Shown here: positions 40,990-50,819 of the stretch, in pieces
How the letters are laid out: every line of letters starts with the position of its first letter
How positions within the stretch are numbered: the stretch's first letter is position 1
Assembly (NCBI GenBank): GCA_010909725.1
Contig: JAACMV010000020.1
Coordinates: 682,001 to 746,000, forward strand
Reading direction: 5' to 3'
DNA: 64,000 nt
Source of the DNA: Picochlorum sp. 'celeri'
Lineage: Eukaryota > Chlorophyta > Trebouxiophyceae
Made by a program: the position numbers and the translations under genes
The notes under the pieces: model-generated
Database searches by the model: none
Seen by the model: the letters and a program-made list of their open reading frames with translations, nothing else
What the model was told of the DNA's origin: nothing

Positions 40990-41853
40990 TTATATTACCA
41001 TGTAACATGCCACGACAAACCCACACACACCAAACATATGACACACGATGATACATCGAGCGTATTGTGTACTCATCTGACGTAACTCTCCAAAACGGGG
41101 AACACCAAAGAAATTGCACACAGCATGTGCTGCCAAAGGAGCCATGAGCTGACCAGTCTTGGCAAACAACATTGCTGCGTACCAGCCGAATACCGTTGTA
41201 TATAGGAACTGAAACAGAACATTCATAATGGCATATGTCCATGAGATATTCCGATAATATACCATATCGTGCAAATGGTGGACATGTGATAACCCAAACA
41301 CCATTGGTGAAAACCAAATACTTGTGGACATGTTCATCCCTCCAAGCCAGAGAAACGACATGAGAGCACTCCGAAAGCAAATTTCTTCTGTGAATGGAGC
41401 TACAAATATGTCACGAATCCATTCAACAGGTCTCCGCCGAGACATTACAGGACGCCCATGGTACATTTCAAGTATCAGGTTTACCAGGGAACCAGAAAAC
41501 AAGACAAGGACCGGCAGTGCACCAATCCATGCTGCGTTTACTATCTTTTGTATTGAAAACTCTCCAAATCCTAGAAGTCTACTCAAATCATGACATGGAG
41601 AGTCGGCTGACAAGAATGATGATGTACGCCGTGCCTGTTCCACCAAGGCACCACTGAAGAAGGGTACCCAGAAACATGACACGCATATCCTCTTCCAAAT
41701 CACATCCGCTTCATGTCTCGCCCTCCCCCGGGACACAATATACAATGGGGTTATATAGAGCAGTGGAAAGAGAAGACTTGACAGAAAGAGCGACACATTT
41801 GATTGGATCTTGGTGCTGTCTTCCCACGAGCGTTGTTGGAAACAGCGGTCCAT
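40990..41853 (-). CDS. RCE1: CAAX prenyl protease 2 (Rce1)
   Basis: A 287-residue polytopic membrane protease. Catalytic motifs of the CPBP family are seen: APFTEEICFRS with the EExxxR pair, and FGLSHVHHLHD, the FxxxH block, followed by the C-terminal His/Asn region (AHAVCNFFG). After farnesylation it removes the -aaX tripeptide from CAAX proteins in the endoplasmic reticulum. Length and motif spacing suit yeast and human RCE1. The N terminus starts at the first ATG. Confidence 0.92.
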   Translation of the reverse strand: MDRCFQQRSWEDSTKIQSNVSLFLSSLLFPLLYITPLYIVSRGRARHEADVIWKRICVSCFWVPFFSGALVEQARRTSSFLSADSPCHDLSRLLGFGEFSIQKIVNAAWIGALPVLVLFSGSLVNLILEMYHGRPVMSRRRPVEWIRDIFVAPFTEEICFRSALMSFLWLGGMNMSTSIWFSPMVFGLSHVHHLHDMVYYRNISWTYAIMNVLFQFLYTTVFGWYAAMLFAKTGQLMAPLAAHAVCNFFGVPRFGELRQMSTQYARCIIVCHMFGVCGFVVACYMVI

Positions 41854-42157
41854 CTTGTCAGCATGGCTCCTCCTCCAGCACCGCCCCCTCTTCCTTCAGT
41901 GCAGTATCTGATTTACTATATAGATTCTATTTGGGTTTCCAGTAGATGGATCCATCTGTTGAGTTTTCTGCAATGCGCATTACCAATGCAGAAGGCGCCT
42001 TGTGCATTTTTAGATGGCCATTCCTATGGACATTTGAATCTTGCTCCCCTCACATGGGGAGCCAAAATCAAATGACACCAGCTTATTCTTCTTGAAAAAT
42101 ATATTTAAATACATTTCTTGTATACTTAATGGGTACCATGCCTTGTTGATAGAATTC
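41854..42157. other. Divergent spacer Rce1 / MRE11
   Basis: A 304-base region between divergent genes. No gene seen. Confidence 0.45.
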
Positions 42158-44381
42158 ATGGAGGATACCCTGAGAATTCTCGTGGCCACTGACAACCACC
42201 TTGTACGACTTTGTTTTCCTTGGTCTGATACCATCAATAGGCACTCTCTGTTGTTTATTAAAGATTATGCTTGGCCTTCTTGACGCGTATATCGCTTTTC
42301 GCAGGGTGTGTGGGAAAGTGACCCAGTCAGAGGCAACGACAGTTTTGACACATTTGATGAGATATTTCAGATTGCGAAGCAGCATAGCGTCGATTTTGTC
42401 CTTCTAGGTGGTGATTTGTTCCATGAGAACAAGCCTTCGAGGAATAGCGTGGTCAAGGCTGTGGATATCTTGTCAAAGCATTGTTTGGGTGATGGAGATA
42501 TTTTGTTTGAAATTCTCTCTGATCAAAAGGTCAATTTTACCACTGGGTGCGTTTAGAGAGTTTCGTCTTTTTCTTCTTTACTTTGTGGTTACTCGCACAA
42601 TTGATAGATGCGCTTACGATTTTGTCATTGCAGGCGAGTGAATTACGAGAATCCCAACTTCAACATTGGGCTCCCTGTGTTTACCATCCATGGCAACCAT
42701 GACGACCCATCTTCAGTGGATAATATGTCTGCTGTCGATATTCTCGCCAGCGCGAATCTAGTCAATTATTTCGGAAAAACAACTATTAGTGGTTCAGGAT
42801 CGGGCGGGGTGAAGATTAGCCCTATATTGATACGTAAAGGGAACACAAAGCTGGCCTTGTACGGGCTTGGGAATATTAGAGATGAGCGCATGTGTCGTCT
42901 GTTCAACACGCCAAACGGGGTGGAATGGGCAAGGCCTCTATCAAATCCCATAGCAGATGTAGAAGACTGGGTCAATGTTTTTGTGTTGCATCAGAATAGA
43001 GTACCCCACGCGCAAGGGGCGAAGAATATTGTGAGGGAGAGTCATTTGCCAAAGTTTTTGGATGTTGTGATTTGGGGACATGAGCACGAATGCATCGCCG
43101 AAGTACAGGTGCGTGGGGGTTAATGCTGTTTTTCATTTGTATGGATAACATCACTGTAGACGAGTGCTATTTAATAATAATGTGCAGAGTTCTGCGGCGT
43201 CAGGTGGTGCTTTCTCGGTGCTGCAGCCAGGCTCCTCTGTAGCGACAGCTCTGAGTGAAGGGGAATCGAAAAAGAAGCACGTGTTTCTCTTGGAAATTCG
43301 ACAGAAAAAGTGGCGGACTGTCAAAATTCCATTGGAAACTGTGAGACCGTTTGTCTTTGATTCGGTAACCTTGTCACATCAGACTTCTGTCAACCCAGGA
43401 AATCCAGACTCGGTGGTTGATTTTCTAGCCGACAAGGTTGACCAAATGATTTCTTTAGCATCGAGAGAAGCATCGTCCAATGGTCCAGATTTGCCTTTGA
43501 TACGATGCCGAGTAGACTATTCAGGATTCAGTACGATAAATACGCAGACCTTTGCACAGCAATTTGTGGATAAAGTGGCCAATCCGCAGGATGTGTTGCT
43601 GTGGCAAAAGGCTGCTGTTCGCAGGAGAGCAGCAGCGAATGGTGCCCTGTTGCAGCCAGTGACACCAGCGGATGCTGAAACTCGGATAGAAGATTTGATT
43701 GGGGAGCATTTGAAAGATGAACTTCGAATACTTCCAGAGCAGGAGCTTGGGCATGCCTTGAATGAATATGTCCAAAAAGATGAAAAGTCAGCCTTGGTTG
43801 AAACTGTGAAGAATGCACTCAAAGAGACTCAGCAAGATGCTGAGAGGCGGACCAAGGATGCTTCAAAGGATGTTCAGGAAAATCAGGAATCTGAAATGAT
43901 TCTGAAAGCACTATTATCTGCAGCAGGTTTCCGCAGGGAAAAGATTGTTGCATCACGGGTAGTGAATGCTGCCAAGGACAAAATAAACAGTAGTTTGCCT
44001 GATGCGAATACTAATAAGAAATCGCAGCAAAGGACTAGAAAGACTCAGCAAACAGATGACATTGAGAACCGTAGTGCATCCACTGGAGAGTCCAGTGATG
44101 ACGAGGGGATGTCTGACGCCATTGACAATGGCTCTCCTCGAGGCTCGAAACGCGTGACGCGGAGCTCCATACGCCAGAAGAACAATCAAAACAACAGAAA
44201 GAAGCAGAAGGAATCTGATTCCGATATGGCACAAACTCCTGAAGTGGGTGCTTCAAATATGCCGGCACCATCTGTGTCAAGGATCTCTACAAGGGTGCAA
44301 GCTTTGAATGGACTTCGAGCATCAAAGAAAACGAGTAAAGATTCAGGCATGAGCAAGTGGGGATCTTTCAAAAAGCATTAG
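42158..44381 (+). CDS. MRE11: MRE11 double-strand-break repair nuclease (4 exons)
   Basis: Join of 42158-42202, 42305-42546, 42634-43108 and 43188-44381; introns of 102, 87 and 79 nt. The total is 651 residues. The calcineurin-like phosphoesterase motifs are all there: ATDNHL, GGDLFHENKPSR, IHGNHDDPSSVDN, VNVFVLHQNR and WGHEHECIAE. A DNA-binding/capping region follows and an Asp/Lys/Arg-rich C-terminal tail (KRVTRSSIRQ). MRE11 acts with RAD50 and NBS1 at DNA breaks, with nuclear localisation expected. Intron 2 lies just before the RVNYENPNFNIGLPVF block, matching the order in plants. Confidence 0.95.
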
Positions 44382-44423
44382 GTATACATGTAATGTTACA
44401 TGGCTGCGTGCACTTGATGGTGT

Positions 44424-46509
44424 CTATTTCTTCCTCTTCTTCTTGCCCTTTTTCACAACTTTTGGCCTAGCAGGAGCATCAAAACCTGGCGTGCAAAACT
44501 CCTTTGCCATATCAGGGATGAGTGCTGCACGGGTCGTTATAGCTACTCCAGGAGGAGCCCAAACTTTCAACTGAGATTTGCCCCGTACACCAATCCCAGC
44601 CCATCCAAGCCCTGCAATACAGACATCAACCGAGCTGCTCTTCCACTCATCCCCATTCACTTCCACATCCGTCGGTGTCAATGCAGGCATGGATTCTACT
44701 CGTGACACATCATCTTCGCTACGAATAACAGGTGGCACAAGATCCTTGCCAAGGTGTGTTGCTAACAAACTATCTGCATTGACAGTCTTTCCGAGATGGC
44801 ATCGAACTTCATCACTCGCCCATATGGTCACATATAATGTCGCCCCGGGAACAGAGCAGACATCAATCCTACCAATACCTCCTAAATGAATGGTCTGTCC
44901 CTCACCAATCCTATACGTTCTCGGCTTCAAAGATCTCTTTGGCAAGAGCATACGCACCTCCTCAGCACTCAATCGAGCTGTGAGTTGATACTCATGCCTC
45001 ACACCAGGGGTATCAAGCATCTCACATCCTTTCGGAACAATACCACGAATGGGCACAATATCCAATGTCGTCCCTGGAATCGGGGCTTCAGTAACATTAC
45101 TAGGTTTGAGCCCAGCACCCTTCCTCATGGCATTGATCAAACTACTCTTGCCAGCATTTTGTGCACCAACAACCCATACATCCCCCTTACTCCCCACAGA
45201 CTTTTGGAGATCAATCAACAGCGACTTCACACCACTATTTGTATGGCTACTGACTATATGGACAGAAGAAGGCCGTGGAAGTCCTCCATCTGCAATCCTC
45301 TGTCTCACCCATTTTTCAAGACGGGCCGAGGTAGCTTCTCTAGGAATCAAATCAGATTTGTTCGCCGCGATAACAAGTTTAAAATCTGAAGGGGTCGCAT
45401 GAGAAAGATTTTCTGTATCATTCGACTGCAGCAGAGATCGAATGGCGAGTCGAGGCAATGATCCATCAAAGTCAGCAAGGTCAACAACAATGAGAACAAC
45501 AGCCCTCCTAAACTGGCGAGATTGAATCACCCGTCCTACCGATTCTGCAAGATCAAATTCTGGTAGTGACACTTCTGCCTCACTCGACTTGATTTTTCCA
45601 TAATGCTTGAGCGAATAACACCGTTCGCAGACCAAATCAGCAAAGATGTCATCAGCATCATTGTCATCCTCAAACACAATAGGCCGTGGCTCTCGCCCTT
45701 TTTGCTTTGACCCTTTCTGCTGTGGCACATTCATCTCCATCATATTCAGCGAATCAATCATATCATTGAATTCTTCCACATCATCATCACTGCCAAGGTC
45801 GCCATCCTCCAGCTTGACTCTGACAAAGTCTGGATTATTCTCTGCATCCTTCATCCACGCCTCATCATCGTCATCGCCTTCCAGTAGAATTTCATCACCC
45901 TCTATTTCTTCTTCAAAGTCGTCACTGTCGTCCATCGCAATGCCTTCTTCTTCTTCTTCTTGCTCCACGTCGCCGGTCAAAATATCCATGATTCGCTTTG
46001 GAACACGACAATACCTACACAAGAGATGGTCACACGAGTAGTATCAATATCACCATCCAACACCTTATTTATGTATGATGTACTCCATACATTGGCTTTT
46101 TCATTCCCTACATCCCCAAAAGAAAACAAAAAAAACACAGCATCACGCACCCTGGCGCATCCGGATCCTCAATCTGAATCTTCACCCCACACCCAGGACA
46201 CGTCTCTGGCAGCACCACCTCCTCCTCCACGTCTTCATACGCATCCTCCCTATCCGACCCAGCCATCACCCCCGCATGAAACCCACCACACATATGAGAC
46301 ATCACCACCCTATTACTTCGCCGTTCTTTACCACCCAACAACAACAATCCCTGTCCACAAAACCTCCACTCCATCCCTGATGGTGTCATCCTCATACTAC
46401 TACTTCTACTAGACACCCATCTCCATCCCTTCAGAGACACCTTTTTCGAAAAAGATGTATTCCACAATGCCCCACGACACCGCAACACACTCTGAATAAC
46501 AGCAACCAT
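44424..46509 (-). CDS. YqeH/BPG2-like circularly permuted GTPase, plastid (2 exons)
   Basis: Join of 46509-46151 and 46014-44424; the 136-nt intron is GTGCGT...TGTAG in phase 2. Total 649 residues. Exon 1 has a transit-like start (MVAVIQSVLRCRGALWN) and a zinc-type CPGCGVKIQIEDPDAPG. Exon 2 gives ERCYSLKHYGK, then the permuted G motifs in order G4 (NKSD), G5 (SSHTNSG), G1 (GAQNAGKSS), G2 (PGTT) and G3 (DTPG). The family (YqeH, NOA1/RIF1, BPG2) supports chloroplast 30S ribosome biogenesis. The acidic N-terminal part (EEEEGIAMDDSDDFEE) is low-complexity. The C-terminal ends with KKGKKKRKK. Confidence 0.9.
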
Positions 46510-46806
46510 CTGATGTCTTTCTTGCTTCTTTCTTTTTCCACAGCTAATTCATTACTAGTAATTAATTAATGTGCATGGCTGAGAGGAGTGTCGTCTGCAA
46601 GTATCATCCGATTGGATATCCACGGTAGTATTCAAAAACTCAATATAAATAAATATGTCTCATGTACATCAAGACTCCCTGACCAGGTCGCCTCTTGATC
46701 AGCTGGGAGGCCCGATTCCTCTAGAGTGGTGAAGAAAAAAAGTTTCGTAATTAGTACGAATTGAGTCTCGATCGACCGTTGCTCAAAACTCCCTCCGCAC
46801 AGAGAG
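46510..46806. other. Divergent spacer BPG2-like GTPase / PCNA-like clamp
   Basis: About 300 bases, AT-rich with two TTAATTAATTAATG stretches (46560s). No gene. Confidence 0.45.
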
Positions 46807-47857
46807 ATGCGCGTATATATTTTGCAATCTCTATACATAATGGTAGCTCATAGTGACGTAGAAATAGTATTCAGAAGGGCTGGATTGCTGAAATATGTAC
46901 GTATGCTTTCGTGAATTCTTCCCGTGTCCAACTGCCACACGGGAGAAGAAGAAAACCATGCACTAAAAATTGGTATTCCTATCATCATCATCATCATCAT
47001 CATGCTACTATTCAAAAAATGAATATGAATTACTCTTTCCTACTATTGATGACATTCGCGATGCGCAGGTGGTGGAGTCTGTGCAATACTTGGTGACAGA
47101 GGCCAACTTGGTGGTTTCAAAACAGCCAGAGAGGGTGACGATGGAGATTATGGATTGTAGCCATGTCTCCCTGGTTTCTCTTACTCTTCAATATCCTAGT
47201 TTTGATCATTTTCGTATCGATTGGCGCAAGATGGGGCGTGAGGTTCATCTTGGGGTGAACTTGAACTACCTTGCCAAGGTGCTCAACTTTGCTCATGAGG
47301 AGGACGAATGCCGCCTCTCGTATAATCAAGGGGATCCATATGTTCATATTAGTACCATGGATAGGAGTAGAGCGAATACAGTGCGAGAATTTGAAATGAA
47401 GTGCGTGCAGGTGCATGAAGAAACAGTAGGTATTCCGCAGTACCCTCCTGGGAGTACGAGGTATGAAATCACGCTCGAGAGTGAGGTGTTTCGACGATTG
47501 TGCGAAAATTTCTGCGACGTGTCCGAGACAATTGATATCGCAGTTCATAATCTTTCTGATCGGAGGCGTGGGGTGTCGTTTAGTTCAACCTATTCACAAG
47601 AGCTGGGAGGGCGACAGGTGTTTGCTGGTAGCACTGTCAACGTAGAACGGCATGGTCCGTTGGTTGATGCTTCCCTTACGCTATCCTTCTCCACACGGTT
47701 TCTTGTAGAGTTCACGAAAGCAAGCGATATATCTGAGGATGTGGTATTGGAAATGTGTGGGGAATTTCCTTTAAAAGTACGGTATACAGATCCCAAGCAG
47801 GGGATTTCTCTCTCGTTTTATCTGGCCCCAAAGATTGACGAGGAGATTGTGGAATAG
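46807..47857 (+). CDS. PCNA-like sliding clamp, divergent (2 exons)
   Basis: Join of 46807-46896 (or 46840-46896) and 47069-47857; the 172-nt intron is GTACGT...GCGCAG in phase 0. The spliced junction LLKY|VVESVQYLVTEANL aligns with PCNA LKK|VLEALKDLINEA. The rest matches the PCNA fold: MDCSHVSLVSLTLQYPSFDH, LGVNLNYLAKVL, FEMKCVQVHEETVGIPQYPP (interdomain connecting loop), TKASDISEDVVLEM and C-terminal SFYLAPKIDEE. The protein is 281-292 residues (PCNA is about 260), with several insertions. It may be a second, specialised clamp. The first ATG (46807) adds 11 residues to the one at 46840. Confidence 0.88.
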
Positions 47858-47911
47858 ATATATATATATATATATATTTTATTATGTATTACATAGAATA
47901 ATAATTTATGG
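47858..47911. repeat. TA dinucleotide run
   Basis: An alternating TA run (about 47862-47877) in the short gap between the clamp gene and the next. Confidence 0.8.
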
Positions 47912-49081
47912 ATGGGGTTGGATGCGTTTTTAACCACGGCGGGGGCCTCGTTGGTTGGCATTGGCTCTCTGCTGTACCACATGGCAGTGTCGAAACGACA
48001 CACGGTGCGTGAGTTGGAGACTCACGTCACGCCCATCTCTAGTTTTAAAGATATAGATCAACTGATACCGCTGGTACCCCTTCTCGTCGCAATCACTGGC
48101 AGGGTTTGGTGCAAAGAGCCTTTACCCTGTGCTCTCTCAGACCAACAAGGGGCCATTGTGGAGCTTCGGGAGGAAAAAAAGACAGAGTCTCGGGCATCTG
48201 ATGTATGGTTGTCGGGTACAGAACCTCTTCGGACGGTGGTACGGGAGAAACCCTGGGCGATAGCTCAACCGGCTGATGCCGTGTTTGGGCAGCAGCAGCA
48301 GCAGCAGGGTGGGCATGGCGCCATGGCAGAGGATTTGGTCATGGTTCCCGTGTTGGATGGATCGCATGCTCGTGGAAGTTATTTTGTCAAATCTGGAGAG
48401 ATATTTCATCCTGTGGAGGAATCTATTATGCAGCATGTTGTGGCTCATGTGAGTGGTCATCGGTCTTTGGGTACAAGGCAGGTTGAACGGGTGTTGCCGA
48501 CGGGGCAGCTTGTGACTGCTGTGGGGGAGCTGTGTCGTGTGGTGGATGATCCAAAGTATTTCGAAGGAGCGATACGAGGAGGAGATGGGAATATGATTGC
48601 ACTGAAGGCGCCGAGCAGGAATAAGAAGATGTTTATTCTATCATCATCATCTTTTCCAGATATTATTGATGTGTATAGAGGAGCGGCTGCGTCCACCCGT
48701 ACAGCCTCTCTGTATTTCATCGCGGCGGGTTCAACAATGTTGTTGGTGACGTGTTATAGACGGTGTAGAAAAATGTTACACGAGCGAGCGTTTGTGAAGA
48801 GATTCAGGGAGGCACTGAAGAAGAAGAAGAAGAAGAGAACACATGTTTCGGAGGAGAACCAGTCACAACATGATGAAGAGGTATCATCATCAGGAGCGGT
48901 AGATGATACATCAATGACGGGAGTTTGTGTCATCTGTCTTGATAAACGGTGTACATTGGCGTATGCTGGATGTGGTCATTTATGTGTGTGTCCTGGGTGT
49001 AGTACGAGAGGTTCTGCACGGACCATGTGCCCAGTCTGTCGAACTCGAGGGAAACCAATCGTTATTTATTCAGTCAGCTGA
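47912..49081 (+). CDS. SP1/MULAN-type membrane E3 ubiquitin ligase
   Basis: A 389-residue protein with a membrane span at the start (FLTTAGASLVGIGSLLYHMA), a GIDE-type intermembrane region, a second span near 270-290 (TASLYFIAAGSTMLLVTCYR), a basic stretch (KKKKKKRTH) and a C-terminal C3HC4 RING: GVCVICLDKRC, CGHLCVCPGC, MCPVCRTRGKPIVIYSV. This is the layout of MULAN/MUL1 in mitochondria and of plant SP1 in the outer plastid envelope. SP1 controls plastid protein import. Which organelle is used here cannot be read from sequence. A GCA repeat codes a Gln tract (GQQQQQQGG). Confidence 0.9.
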   Translation: MGLDAFLTTAGASLVGIGSLLYHMAVSKRHTVRELETHVTPISSFKDIDQLIPLVPLLVAITGRVWCKEPLPCALSDQQGAIVELREEKKTESRASDVWLSGTEPLRTVVREKPWAIAQPADAVFGQQQQQQGGHGAMAEDLVMVPVLDGSHARGSYFVKSGEIFHPVEESIMQHVVAHVSGHRSLGTRQVERVLPTGQLVTAVGELCRVVDDPKYFEGAIRGGDGNMIALKAPSRNKKMFILSSSSFPDIIDVYRGAAASTRTASLYFIAAGSTMLLVTCYRRCRKMLHERAFVKRFREALKKKKKKRTHVSEENQSQHDEEVSSSGAVDDTSMTGVCVICLDKRCTLAYAGCGHLCVCPGCSTRGSARTMCPVCRTRGKPIVIYSVS

Positions 49082-49341
49082 GGAGAAGAAGAAGGAGGAG
49101 GAGTATTATCATTAGCATCATCAGGATGCCATCAATATATATATGATGCCGTAGGTATCAAGCAGAGAGAATTATGAGAGAATTCTCTTTCGAAAGCCTC
49201 TCAGCCTCAGATCATCAGCAGATGATGGGTAGCCATGTCTTGGGACCAAAATCGTTACAATATCACCCGCAAGGCCATTAAATACGTGTATTAATTCAAT
49301 TTTAATAAAAATATACCAGTAGTAGTTCTGCATTGCCAGAA
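49082..49341. other. Spacer before TrpB
   Basis: About 260 bases with an ATATATATAT run near 49136. No gene seen. Confidence 0.45.
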
Positions 49342-50793
49342 ATGACTGCTCATCTTTTGAGTTCTCAGCAAGCAGCTGCGACGTTGCACGTTTCTCACGC
49401 GAGGTCTTCTCATACATCCAGACCACAATTTGTGAACCGTGTTGATAGAATTCATCCATTGGTAGTACGAATGGATGCCAATCGAATGGTTTCTGCTGCG
49501 GCAGCAGCTACCGATAAGATGCCAAGTAGGCCAGACGCTTCCGGTCGTTATGGTAAATTCGGTGGTAAATATGTCCCAGAAACTCTTATTGCTGCTCTTG
49601 AGGAACTGGAAAAGGCGTATGCGGATGCTATGGCAGATGAAGAGTTCAAGGTATGTTGTTGTCCATGTGCATGGACCCAAGAGAGAGATTACAAGTCATC
49701 GACTGATTGTGTGTGTGTGCAGGCCGAGTTGGATGCGGTGTTGAAGGACTATGTTGGTCGTGCGTCGCCATTGTATCATGCGGAAAATTTGTCAGAGCAT
49801 TACAAGAGAGCAGATGGAACTCGTCCAGAGATTTACTTGAAGAGGGAGGATTTGAACCATACTGGGGCTCATAAGATCAACAACTCTTTGGGACAGGCAC
49901 TCTTGTGTAAGAGAATGGGAAAAAAGAGGATTATTGCAGAGACTGGAGCTGGTCAGCATGGTGTGGCGACGGCAACTGTGTGTGCCAGGGAAGGCTTGGA
50001 GTGCATTATTTACATGGGAGCAAAAGATATGGAGAGGCAGTCACTGAACGTGTTTCGTATGAGATTGTTGGGTGCTGAGGTCAGACCTGTCCATGCTGGA
50101 ACAGCAACATTGAAGGATGCAACATCTGAGGCTATTCGTGACTGGGTCACGAATGTGGAGACCACGCATTATATTCTTGGTTCAGTTGCTGGTCCTCATC
50201 CGTATCCCATGATGGTGCGTGATTTCCACGCGTGTATTGGAAAGGAGACTCGTCAGCAGGCGATGGAGAAGTGGGGAGGAAAGCCAGATGTTCTTGTGGC
50301 CTGTGTTGGTGGGGGCTCCAATGCCATGGGGTTGTTTGATGAATTTATTGATGACAAGGATGTGCGTATTATCGGAGTAGAGGCAGGAGGAGAGGGTGTG
50401 AATACACCAAAGCATGCTGCTACGTTGACCAAGGGAAAGCCAGGGGTATTGCATGGATCCTATTCGTATTTGATTCAGGATGATGAGGGGCAGGTTGTGG
50501 ATCCTCATTCCATCTCTGCTGGGTTGGATTATCCAGGAGTAGGGCCAGAGCATTCTTTCTTGAGAGATATTGGACGTGCAGAGTATCACTCTGTGACTGA
50601 TACTGAGGCTCTTGATGCGTTTCAGCTGTTGTCAAGGTTGGAAGGGATTATCCCAGCCTTGGAGACATCTCATGCCTTGGCATATCTGGATAAACTCTGT
50701 CCAACAGTGGCACCAGGAACTCGTATTGTGCTCAACTGCAGTGGAAGAGGCGATAAAGATGTGAACACAGTTATCAATCTCTTAGACCTTTGA
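49342..50793 (+). CDS. TRPB: Tryptophan synthase beta subunit, plastid (2 exons)
   Basis: Join of 49342-49650 and 49723-50793; the intron is 72 nt (GTATGT...TGTGCAG, phase 0) and contains no in-frame stop. The total is 459 residues. N-terminal about 60 residues are Ser/Ala/His-rich, a plastid transit peptide. The PLP-binding Lys block is [40 protein letters not shown] and the C-terminal CSGRGDKDV follow. It condenses indole with serine in the last step of tryptophan synthesis. In plants and algae the enzyme is in the plastid. If the intron is retained, 24 extra residues (cysteine-rich) would insert with no frame change. Confidence 0.95.
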   Translation: MTAHLLSSQQAAATLHVSHARSSHTSRPQFVNRVDRIHPLVVRMDANRMVSAAAAATDKMPSRPDASGRYGKFGGKYVPETLIAALEELEKAYADAMADEEFKVCCCPCAWTQERDYKSSTDCVCVQAELDAVLKDYVGRASPLYHAENLSEHYKRADGTRPEIYLKREDLNHTGAHKINNSLGQALLCKRMGKKRIIAETGAGQHGVATATVCAREGLECIIYMGAKDMERQSLNVFRMRLLGAEVRPVHAGTATLKDATSEAIRDWVTNVETTHYILGSVAGPHPYPMMVRDFHACIGKETRQQAMEKWGGKPDVLVACVGGGSNAMGLFDEFIDDKDVRIIGVEAGGEGVNTPKHAATLTKGKPGVLHGSYSYLIQDDEGQVVDPHSISAGLDYPGVGPEHSFLRDIGRAEYHSVTDTEALDAFQLLSRLEGIIPALETSHALAYLDKLCPTVAPGTRIVLNCSGRGDKDVNTVINLLDL

Positions 50794-50819
50794 ATTAATT
50801 AATGTTTCACGTTCTGAAT

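Noticed and set aside
42501..42640. Frames reading through MRE11 intron 2
   Set aside because: A stop (TAG) follows the donor; the conserved protein needs the 42546/42634 splice.
46970..47068. Apparent Met start of the PCNA-like frame with a Ser run
   Set aside because: This segment lies in the intron; splicing 46896 to 47069 gives the conserved PCNA start.
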